From the NCBI GenBank assembly GCA_018971485.1, contig JAGXAQ010000001.1:257371-321370 (forward strand): a stretch of 64,000 bases of DNA, given 5' to 3'. This stretch comes from Pseudomonadota bacterium. GTDB lineage: Bacteria; Pseudomonadota; Gammaproteobacteria; Burkholderiales; REEB80. Of the stretch, positions 57,269 through 64,000 are shown piece by piece; the stretch's first letter is position 1, and each line of letters opens with the position of its first letter. A model generated the notes under the pieces. The model ran no database searches and had not been told where the DNA came from. It saw only the letters and a list, made by a program, of their open reading frames with translations. A program made the translations under genes and the position numbers.

Positions 57269-58141
57269 TTATTCACTTTTTATACTGTTGCTCTGAGTAA
57301 AGATATAGGTTCTGGTTATGCTGAGGATGTCTGTATCCTTTCTGATATCAGGGGGAAAAGGCGGGAATGGAACAGCCATCCGGATAATCTGTTTGGCCGC
57401 CTTATCCAGCAAGGGATTACCTGAGGAACGATTGATAACGATACCATCTAGGCTGCCATTGGCCCGGATAGAAACCGTTATTTGCAGGCTTCCATGTAAC
57501 CCTAGAGCCTTGATGTTGTTTGGGTAATTGAGATTTCCGATACGTTCGATACGGGTTCTCCAGCGTTCTATGTAACGGGCAAACCGGTATTGGCGTGTTC
57601 GTGCGCCGATGAATTGGCGGCGGGGACGTTGCTCATATGCTACAACTTCACGGCTTATTTGAGCTTCAAGGCTGCGGATTTTTAGGGTCTGAGGATTCGG
57701 GGACAAGCCTGAGTGCCGGGATGGATTGTGTGGGGCTGGATTGTTGGCAGGCCGTATCTCATTATTTTCATTCATTTTTGAAATGGCCAGGAGGGTGTGG
57801 AGTTCTTTTTCAAGTTCCCGGACCTTTTTCTCCTCTTTTTGGATTTTTTTAGGGGATATGGGGTGGTTTGCAGGAAAAGGACTTTTTGCAATGATGTGGG
57901 TGTCTGTGTTTCCTCCTCCCTCAAGATTGACTTGAGCCAGCGCGTTGGCGTGATGGGGTGTGGAGCTAGATTTGCCATTGACCAGCATGATTTCGAGGGT
58001 GGGGCTAAGTGCTTGTTTCAGTTGGGGGCTTTGGACCTGTACCCCGATCCCTAAAATGATGAGGAAATGTATGAGAAAAGATATGCCAAGCCAGTTGGTG
58101 AAGCGGCGATCAAGTCTCGGCAAGAAGGTTGAAAGTGTCAA
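57269..58141 (-). CDS. TonB-family energy transducer
   Basis: The 290-residue protein has an N-terminal membrane anchor (about residues 15-35, LGISFLIHFLIILGIG), a charged coiled-coil stretch (about 98-120, KKIQKEEKKVRELEKE), and a C-terminal TonB domain (about 195-285). The latter has the LHGSLQITVSIRANGSL, SSGNPLLDKAAKQIIR and PFPPFPPDI pattern. No exbB or exbD is nearby. The start is a TTG, as an in-frame TAA precedes it immediately and no ATG is available. In several betaproteobacteria a similar gene precedes yqgE. Confidence 0.83.
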   Translation of the reverse strand: MTLSTFLPRLDRRFTNWLGISFLIHFLIILGIGVQVQSPQLKQALSPTLEIMLVNGKSSSTPHHANALAQVNLEGGGNTDTHIIAKSPFPANHPISPKKIQKEEKKVRELEKELHTLLAISKMNENNEIRPANNPAPHNPSRHSGLSPNPQTLKIRSLEAQISREVVAYEQRPRRQFIGARTRQYRFARYIERWRTRIERIGNLNYPNNIKALGLHGSLQITVSIRANGSLDGIVINRSSGNPLLDKAAKQIIRMAVPFPPFPPDIRKDTDILSITRTYIFTQSNSIKSE

Positions 58142-58242
58142 TTAAGGTGTTTCCCGTTTCAGCCTAGGGTGCAGGAAGAGGCAATATGCGCATGGTAACG
58201 TTCTATTTTCCATATCTGATTGTGGGGCCATTTAGTCTGGTT

Positions 58243-60051
58243 TTATATCAGATGGGTTTGTACCGTCAACTCTAGCAAATCAATTTGTCCAATTGATAGA
58301 CAAACGGGTTGGCCTACCAGTGTTTCGCCTGTTCCTGGAACTTTTAGTACTAAAGGGAGGTTGTCCAGGCGGATGAGCCCCTCTTTGATGACTGTTCCTT
58401 GTACCTGATGCAGGTTTTCTTGCAGTAAATAGCGTAGACACCAGTATTTTTCCATCTTTCTCTGGAACTGGGCGTAAGCATCATAGGTTTGTTCAAAATC
58501 ATGCAGAAGAGAATATAACTCCTCCGGGTTTTCAGAACTGGAGGGGTTCTGATACCCCGCTAGGCTTAGGAGTTGTCTTTGGTTATAGAAGTCAGCATAT
58601 CGGCGAAGGGGTGAGGTGGCCCAGATATAATGATTTACGCCTAAGCCTTGATGGGGGCTGGCATGGGTTGTCATTTTGACTTTGCCATTTTTTTGCCCGC
58701 GAAAGATACCGGCAACCTGTGCTTTGGCAAGCATCCCAGCCCAGGTTGTGTTGGCGAGTATCATTAGTTCGGACACGATGCGATCGATAGGGGTACCTCT
58801 TTGTCGGCGAATAATATTGATTCGATCATGGTTGACGTAAAAATTATAGTCAATGAACTGAGTCTGCTTGCCTGAGGGATTTCGTGCGGCCTCGAGTTTT
58901 AATGTTATCTGGTTGAGAATGTTCAGGTCGGGCCCAAAGGGGTGGGAGAATAAATTGTTGTCGTTGGTTTCAAACAGTGGATCAAGTGTTTCAATATGAA
59001 GATTGGCTAAGATGTGGATGAAGTTCAGTTCGCTTCGGGTTTTTGTAATGCTCCCATCGGCTGCAAAATCAAAATAAAGCGACAGAGCAGGTCGTGTTGT
59101 TCCTTCCTCAAGTGAAAAAAGGGCAACTGCTTCGGGTGGAAGCATGGTTATCTTGTCGCCTGGAAGATAGACTGTCGAAAGCCTTTTTCTGGCTGTAGCC
59201 TCCCATAAGCAACCGGGTGGCATAAGAGCGGGCACTGCAATGTGCACTCCGATCTGCCATTTGTCGTTTTCAAGATTCAGGACTGAAAAGGCATCATCAA
59301 CCTCTGTTGTGCTTGCATCGTCTATGCTGAAAGCTGATACCGTGCTAGCCGGAAGGTCCAGATCAAGGTCGATAACCTCGTGAGTGTGGTCTACCCCTCC
59401 GGGGAAGTATTCCCATAAAAACTGGTTAAGATGCCATTGGTATTCAGACGGAATGGCACCGCAATGCCGGAACAAGTCAGTTGCAGTCATTCCAAGCAAT
59501 TGTGAAGCCTGATCGATGGCTTTAGTCTCGGGTGACGTTTTATCAGGGGCAAACATGAGTTTTTTTAATTGCGCTTCAAATTCAGGAGGAAGCTGTCCTG
59601 AGATGAGCTGTTCCGTATAATTTTGTATGGTCAGATCAAGCAGTCGTCTTCGTTCCTGTGAAGCGAGTGCGCTTTGCAGGGCTTCAGGTGTGGCAGTCTT
59701 GAATTTCCCATGGCCTTTCTTGTAAAAATGGGTTGGAGCCTTGTAAAGCGTCATCAATATGGCGCATGCGGTGACAGGATCGGCCGGCTTTCCAAGGTAG
59801 TCCTGTGCCAGGCTTAGAAAATCAAATTCTGGGTCAGCGCATTCCCAAAGAAAATATGGATCGATGCTCTGGGAGAGGGATTGAGCCTTGTCTAGCAGCA
59901 TGCCCGGGTCAGGTAATTCAAATCGAAGGAGAACCTGGGATGACTTGATTTTGCTTCGTTTGCCATGGGGTAATTCTATTTGCAGGGAAGTGTTGTTGTC
60001 GGCCAGAATTTTTGCAGCTTTGATACCGTCTTCTTCAAACAGGATATTCAT
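58243..60051 (-). CDS. RNB-domain exoribonuclease (RNase II family)
   Basis: The 602-residue protein resembles the RNase II/R superfamily. It starts MNILFEEDGIKAA, and the RNB domain (about 235-530) has the catalytic acidic cluster FSIDDASTTEVDDAFSV near residue 248, LPPEAVALFSLEEG, and the ATSPLRRYADFYNQRQL motif near residue 490. At the position of D207 of E. coli RNase II there is glutamate (TEVDD). The C-terminus is a short S1-like segment. The frame begins at a TTG at 60063, but the ATG at 60051 is preferred. It follows yqiA by 4 bp and probably degrades RNA 3'-5'. Confidence 0.88.
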   Translation of the reverse strand: MNILFEEDGIKAAKILADNNTSLQIELPHGKRSKIKSSQVLLRFELPDPGMLLDKAQSLSQSIDPYFLWECADPEFDFLSLAQDYLGKPADPVTACAILMTLYKAPTHFYKKGHGKFKTATPEALQSALASQERRRLLDLTIQNYTEQLISGQLPPEFEAQLKKLMFAPDKTSPETKAIDQASQLLGMTATDLFRHCGAIPSEYQWHLNQFLWEYFPGGVDHTHEVIDLDLDLPASTVSAFSIDDASTTEVDDAFSVLNLENDKWQIGVHIAVPALMPPGCLWEATARKRLSTVYLPGDKITMLPPEAVALFSLEEGTTRPALSLYFDFAADGSITKTRSELNFIHILANLHIETLDPLFETNDNNLFSHPFGPDLNILNQITLKLEAARNPSGKQTQFIDYNFYVNHDRINIIRRQRGTPIDRIVSELMILANTTWAGMLAKAQVAGIFRGQKNGKVKMTTHASPHQGLGVNHYIWATSPLRRYADFYNQRQLLSLAGYQNPSSSENPEELYSLLHDFEQTYDAYAQFQRKMEKYWCLRYLLQENLHQVQGTVIKEGLIRLDNLPLVLKVPGTGETLVGQPVCLSIGQIDLLELTVQTHLI

Positions 60052-60055
60052 ATAG

Positions 60056-60649
60056 TCAATCAATAGGGTTGCATGGGATGTTAGCGGAGCTGGCTAATCC
60101 TGCAAATGCCAGGATTTGGGGAAGACATGCCTGAAACCGTGTAAAAGCATGGTTCCCTCCAGGAAATATCTTTTGTTCTGCCCCATGATAATGACGGGCA
60201 GCATCTTGCCAGTCTAGTATTTCGTCTCCCGTTTCAAGCAGCAGCAGATAGTTTCTTAACCGGGTCACTGGAGTGTCAATTTTAAGAAGTGCATCAAGAT
60301 GAGACTGGGTTAATACCCATTTTTCTCCGTTATAAAGATTTTGTTGCAACCCAAGCAGTGGTTTAAATCGAGTTGCAGGGGAAACAACAGGATTGATCAG
60401 GATGGCGCGAAGATTTCTTTGCTCGGCAAGCCAGGTCGCAAAATACCCTCCCAGTGAGCTGCCAACCAGGGTTACATTTTCTATCTCGTCAAGCAGCATG
60501 CCCAGTTTCTTTATGGACTGTTCAGGATCAAAGGGTAGAGAAGGGCAACAGAACTGGTTACCCTGCCCGGTTTGTTCCAGAATGTTTTGGAGCTGGCGGG
60601 CCTTGACCGAATCTGGAGAGCTGTTAAAGCCGTGTAAATAGACAATCAT
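60056..60649 (-). CDS. yqiA: YqiA-like esterase
   Basis: This is a 197-residue alpha/beta hydrolase of the YqiA/UPF0227 type. It begins with IVYLHGFNSSPDSVKARQL, has the nucleophile elbow LVGSSLGGYFATWLAEQ near residue 68, a catalytic acid region ETGDEILDW and the histidine in FPGGNHAFTRF. Members hydrolyse short-chain esters such as palmitoyl-CoA analogues in vitro, but the natural substrate is unknown. It lies 97 bp after mpl and 4 bp before the RNB gene. Confidence 0.9.
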   Translation of the reverse strand: MIVYLHGFNSSPDSVKARQLQNILEQTGQGNQFCCPSLPFDPEQSIKKLGMLLDEIENVTLVGSSLGGYFATWLAEQRNLRAILINPVVSPATRFKPLLGLQQNLYNGEKWVLTQSHLDALLKIDTPVTRLRNYLLLLETGDEILDWQDAARHYHGAEQKIFPGGNHAFTRFQACLPQILAFAGLASSANIPCNPID

Positions 60650-60746
60650 GAGAGCTTCGGGTATTTTTTCTGGCGCAACTGTATATCTGATGGGAGTAGG
60701 TTGGTTTGATCATAGCATATTGAGACAGTTACTGTGAAAGAGGGCT

Positions 60747-62093
60747 TTAAGGTAGTGCATGAAGTATTTTTTCATGGATCCCGCCAAAACTGCCATTACT
60801 CATGACCAGCAGATGATCGCCAGGTCTTGCATCCTGAAGAATCGCGTTTACGATGGAATCTACAGTGGTATAGATTTGTGCCCGTTGTCCTAGTGTAGCT
60901 AATGCAGAGTGAATATCCCAGTCCAGATTTTCCGGAGCATGGCAGTAAACCGCATCCGCAATATTTAGACTCGGGCCGAGGGCATCTTTTAGAACCCCTA
61001 GTTTCATGGTATTGGAGCGTGGTTCAATGATGGCAAGCAACCGGGCTGATCCAATCTTGCTACGTAAACCGGCTAGCGTTGCTGCAATAGCCGTGGGGTG
61101 ATGGGCAAAGTCATCATAAAGCGTTATACCGTTTTTAATCCCACGGATTTCCAGCCGTCTTTTAACGTTTTGGAAGCCTTTGAGGGAGGCTATGGCCTGT
61201 TTTGGTGAAACGCCGGCATGGCGCGCCGCGGCGATGGCTGCCAAGGCATTCTGGTAGTTGTGTTCTCCGAGCAGATCCCAGTTAAGCACACCAAGGTCTT
61301 CTTCCCCAAGAAAAATCCCTGTTTGATTGGTGATGGGGTTGGGCCGGAGATGAAAACCGTCATTGCTATTGAAATGAATGGTAGGCGTCCAGCACCCACG
61401 ATCCAGAACATCTTTGAGGGCCAAGGATGCAGAATTGGTTACGATGAGTCCGGATGATGGAATGGTTCGAACGAGATGGTGAAACTGGGTCTTGATGGCA
61501 TCCAGATTCGGGAAGATGTCAGCATGGTCATATTCGAGGTTGTTAAGAATGGCAACCTTTGGCCGATAATGGACAAATTTGGATCGCTTGTCAAAAAAGG
61601 CCGTGTCGTACTCGTCTGCTTCAACAACAAAAAATGGGGTTGTGCCAAGTCGAGCCGAGGTGCCGAAGTTTTGAGGTACCCCCCCTATCAAAAACCCTGG
61701 CTCCAGGCCTGCTTCGTCAAGAATATAGGCCAGAATTGATGCGGTAGTGGTTTTCCCATGGGTTCCTGCTACAGCGAGAGTGTACCGGTTAGGTAAAATG
61801 TAATCTGACAGCCATTGTGGGCCGGATGTGTAGGGTAAACCCTGATCCAGGATGGATTCAAGCAAAGGATTTCCACGTGATATTGCATTGCCAATAATGA
61901 ACAGATTGGGTTGTGCCCTGATTTGGTCAGCAGAAAATCCCTCGATCACATCAATGCCATTTTCTTGAAGCTGTGTGCTCATGGGTGGATAAATGTTGGT
62001 GTCACAGCCACTGACAGAGTGCCCTGCCTGTTTTGCCAGCAGGGCAAGGCTACCCATAAAGGTCCCGGAGATCCCAAGAATATGAATGTGCAT
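60747..62093 (-). CDS. mpl: UDP-MurNAc:L-Ala-gamma-D-Glu-meso-DAP ligase
   Basis: Mpl attaches recycled murein tripeptide to UDP-N-acetylmuramate. The 448-residue Mur ligase has HIHILGISGTFMGSLALLA at the N-terminus, the ATP loop AVAGTHGKTTTASILAYIL near residue 105, EADEYDTAFFDKRSKF, NLEYDHADIF, LLGEHNYQNALAAIAA, and DDFAHHPTAI near residue 315. The GISGT start and EADEYD favour Mpl over MurC. It diverges from metH across 129 bp. Confidence 0.94.
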   Translation of the reverse strand: MHIHILGISGTFMGSLALLAKQAGHSVSGCDTNIYPPMSTQLQENGIDVIEGFSADQIRAQPNLFIIGNAISRGNPLLESILDQGLPYTSGPQWLSDYILPNRYTLAVAGTHGKTTTASILAYILDEAGLEPGFLIGGVPQNFGTSARLGTTPFFVVEADEYDTAFFDKRSKFVHYRPKVAILNNLEYDHADIFPNLDAIKTQFHHLVRTIPSSGLIVTNSASLALKDVLDRGCWTPTIHFNSNDGFHLRPNPITNQTGIFLGEEDLGVLNWDLLGEHNYQNALAAIAAARHAGVSPKQAIASLKGFQNVKRRLEIRGIKNGITLYDDFAHHPTAIAATLAGLRSKIGSARLLAIIEPRSNTMKLGVLKDALGPSLNIADAVYCHAPENLDWDIHSALATLGQRAQIYTTVDSIVNAILQDARPGDHLLVMSNGSFGGIHEKILHALP

Positions 62094-62164
62094 GTGTGCC
62101 CTTTAGATTAAAATCTGGATTCTAGCAAATTTCAGCTGGCATACCTGATACTCTTTTCAAGTTT

Positions 62165-62194
62165 TTGGCGAGTTGCATGAAAGTGCCCTACAAT
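62165..62194 (+). promoter_or_regulatory. Candidate sigma-70 promoter of metH
   Basis: TTGGCG at 62165-62170 and TACAAT at 62189-62194 are separated by 18 nt, a good match to -35 and -10 consensus. Transcription would start near 62201, giving a leader of about 20 nt, too short for a riboswitch. No cobalamin or SAH riboswitch was recognised in the 129-bp gap to mpl. Confidence 0.45.
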
Positions 62195-62222
62195 AACGTT
62201 TTAATGTTGGTTTAATCGTTCA

Positions 62223-64000
62223 ATGACTGTCAATATTTCGAGCAAGATTGAGACCATGCTGCGTGAAAGGATTCTTATCCTGGATGGCGCCATGGGTACC
62301 ATGATTCAAAGCTATAGGCTGGATGAGTCTGATTATCGTGGGGAACGTTTCCGCGATTTTCCTTATGACCTGAAGGGCAACAACGATCTGCTCTCGATCA
62401 CTCAGCCGGATATTATTCGCAGTATTCATGCAGGCTATCTTGAAGCAGGCGCGGATATCATTGAAACCAACACGTTTAATTCTACCGCTATTGCCATGCT
62501 GGATTACCATATGGAAGATCTGGCCTATGAATTGAACAAGGCTGGTGCAACTCGGGCAAAGGAAGCCGTTGATGCATATCGGGCCTCTCATGCTGAAGCG
62601 GGCTTTCGTTTTGTTGCCGGAGTAATTGGACCAACGAATCGTACAGCTTCTATTTCTCCAGATGTGAATGATCCCGGGTATCGTAATATTGATTTTGATG
62701 GCCTGGTTGAGGCCTATCGGGTTGCAGTAAGAGGGTTGATAGACGGAGGGGCGGATTTATTGCTCGTTGAAACCGTATTTGACACCCTGAATGCCAAGGC
62801 AGCGCTTTTTGCCGTTGAAAGTGAATTTGAAGCGGGCAAGCTGCGTCTTCCTATCATGATTTCAGGCACTATTACGGATGCTTCCGGCCGCACGCTGTCT
62901 GGCCAGACTCCTGAGGCTTTCTGGAACTCCCTCTCTCATGTCCGGCCTTTGTCTATAGGATTTAATTGCGCGCTCGGGGCGAAGGATTTGCGCCCTCATA
63001 TTGAAGAGCTGGCCTATAAAACTGATGTTTTTGTCAGTACCCATCCGAATGCGGGTTTGCCTAATGCTTTTGGTGAGTATGACGAAAGCCCTGAATATAT
63101 GGCTGAAATGCTGGGAGAGTTTGCCAAAAGCGGTTTGGTTAATATTGTTGGAGGGTGTTGTGGCACGACTCCTGATCATGTTCGGGCGATAGCCCAGGCT
63201 GTTAAACATGTTCCCCCCCGAGTTGTGCCGAAGATCCAAAAGGCTTGCAGATTGTCAGGGCTTGAGGCCCTGAATATTGATGGAACCTCCTTGTTTGTTA
63301 ATGTAGGTGAACGAACCAACGTGACAGGGAGCCCCAGGTTCGCCAAACTGATTCTTGGCGGACAGTATGATGAAGCATTAACAGTTGCGCGCCAGCAGGT
63401 TGAAAATGGTGCCCAGATTATCGATATCAACATGGATGAAGGGATGCTGGATTCCCAGCAGGCCATGGTTCGTTACCTCAATTTGCTTGCATCAGAGCCA
63501 GATATTGCCCGTGTCCCGATCATGCTGGATTCTTCAAGATGGAATGTACTGGAAGCAGGATTGAAATGTCTTCAGGGCAAGGGAGTGGTTAACTCGATTA
63601 GCCTGAAGGAGGGGGTAGAGGATTTTATGGCGAAAGCCAGATTGGTTCGTCGTTATGGGGCCGCTGTTGTTGTCATGGCTTTTGACGAGACGGGTCAGGC
63701 AGATAACCTGACCCGGAAAGTAGAAATCTGTACGCGGTGTTATCGGATTCTTGTGGATGAGGTCGGGTTCCCTCCCGAGGATATTATATTTGATCCTAAT
63801 ATTTTCGCTATCGCTACCGGGATTGAAGAACATGCTAATTATGGGCGGGATTATATTGAAGCGACAGCACGGATTAAGCAGACGCTTCCATATGTACTGG
63901 TATCAGGAGGTGTGTCTAATGTTTCTTTTTCCTTCCGCGGAAATAATCGTGTCAGGGAGGCAATCCATGCCTGTTTTTTGTATCACGCGATCCAGGCAGG
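62223..64000 (+). CDS. metH: Cobalamin-dependent methionine synthase (N-terminal half, cut by window edge)
   Basis: MetH transfers the methyl group of methyltetrahydrofolate via cobalamin to homocysteine. The frame is open from the ATG at 62223 to the end of the window (592 codons). The homocysteine-binding module has [13 protein letters not shown], the zinc cysteines in [15 protein letters not shown] and [14 protein letters not shown]. The pterin-binding module begins [17 protein letters not shown] near residue 360, with [17 protein letters not shown] and [15 protein letters not shown]. The cobalamin and reactivation domains lie outside. No clear Shine-Dalgarno sequence precedes the ATG. The gene implies use or import of B12. 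Confidence 0.95.
   Translation, partial: MTVNISSKIETMLRERILILDGAMGTMIQSYRLDESDYRGERFRDFPYDLKGNNDLLSITQPDIIRSIHAGYLEAGADIIETNTFNSTAIAMLDYHMEDLAYELNKAGATRAKEAVDAYRASHAEAGFRFVAGVIGPTNRTASISPDVNDPGYRNIDFDGLVEAYRVAVRGLIDGGADLLLVETVFDTLNAKAALFAVESEFEAGKLRLPIMISGTITDASGRTLSGQTPEAFWNSLSHVRPLSIGFNCALGAKDLRPHIEELAYKTDVFVSTHPNAGLPNAFGEYDESPEYMAEMLGEFAKSGLVNIVGGCCGTTPDHVRAIAQAVKHVPPRVVPKIQKACRLSGLEALNIDGTSLFVNVGERTNVTGSPRFAKLILGGQYDEALTVARQQVENGAQIIDINMDEGMLDSQQAMVRYLNLLASEPDIARVPIMLDSSRWNVLEAGLKCLQGKGVVNSISLKEGVEDFMAKARLVRRYGAAVVVMAFDETGQADNLTRKVEICTRCYRILVDEVGFPPEDIIFDPNIFAIATGIEEHANYGRDYIEATARIKQTLPYVLVSGGVSNVSFSFRGNNRVREAIHACFLYHAIQA

Noticed and set aside
62094-62222. SAH or cobalamin riboswitch upstream of metH
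   Set aside because: No conserved core of either class was recognised, and the likely promoter leaves a leader of only about 20 nt.

Overview
The window is 64 kb of chromosomal, almost entirely housekeeping DNA from a Gram-negative bacterium. Gene content and order point to a betaproteobacterium. The clearest signs are hemF-tsaC-purD-purH-fis-dusB, gatCAB divergent from mreBCD-mrdA-rodA-rlpA-dacA-dat-ybeD-lipB-lipA, ubiE-ubiJ-ubiB, and tonB-yqgE-ruvX-pyrB-pyrC'. In the lines counted by eye the base composition is moderate, and the left end is more AT-rich than the rest. The genus cannot be named from the sequence alone. No tRNA, rRNA, CRISPR array, prophage or intact insertion sequence was recognised.

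Layout. 1-2.6 kb: lgt (cut by the window edge) divergent from ilvD. 2.6-11.1 kb: a leftward run of hemF, tsaC, purD, purH, fis, dusB and polA. 11.1-13.9 kb: a LOG-family gene, a 341-bp gap with a 14-bp palindrome, thrB and a membrane protein, converging on uvrD (13.9-16.0 kb). 16.1-24.9 kb: leuS-lptE-holA, then the tightly packed proA-nadD-rsfS-rlmH-maf-rng. 24.9-27.1 kb: yggT, proC, yggS leftward. 27.1-29.3 kb: pilT-pilU. 29.3-31.4 kb: an RlmL-like methyltransferase, hemJ and a TlpA-like thioredoxin. 31.6-33.3 kb: a HIT protein and phoR, converging with a long antisense overlap. 33.4-36.6 kb: DUF971-ubiE-ubiJ-ubiB. 36.6-40.0 kb: gatB, gatA, gatC leftward. 40.0-50.3 kb: the cell-shape and peptidoglycan cluster followed by lipoate synthesis. 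50.3-50.9 kb: a broken IS200-type transposase. 50.9-53.5 kb: an overlapping leftward four-gene set (thioredoxin-like ferredoxin, alpha/beta hydrolase, NodI-like ATPase, NodJ-like permease). 53.7-58.1 kb: tonB, yqgE, ruvX, pyrB, a metal-site-deficient pyrC' and a small DUF6494 gene. 58.2-62.1 kb: an RNB nuclease, yqiA and mpl. 62.2 kb to the end: the 5' part of metH.

The genes cover purine, pyrimidine, proline, threonine, branched-chain amino acid, methionine, NAD, heme, ubiquinone and lipoate synthesis, Gln/Asn-tRNA amidation, ribosome maturation, DNA replication and repair, cell elongation, outer-membrane biogenesis and pilus retraction. No clearly new large system was found. The points most worth a second look are the ferredoxin-hydrolase-NodIJ-like operon, the dihydroorotase homologue without its metal ligands, the 146-nt antisense overlap of HIT and phoR, a short well-initiated ORF just before dacA, and the decayed IS200 element.
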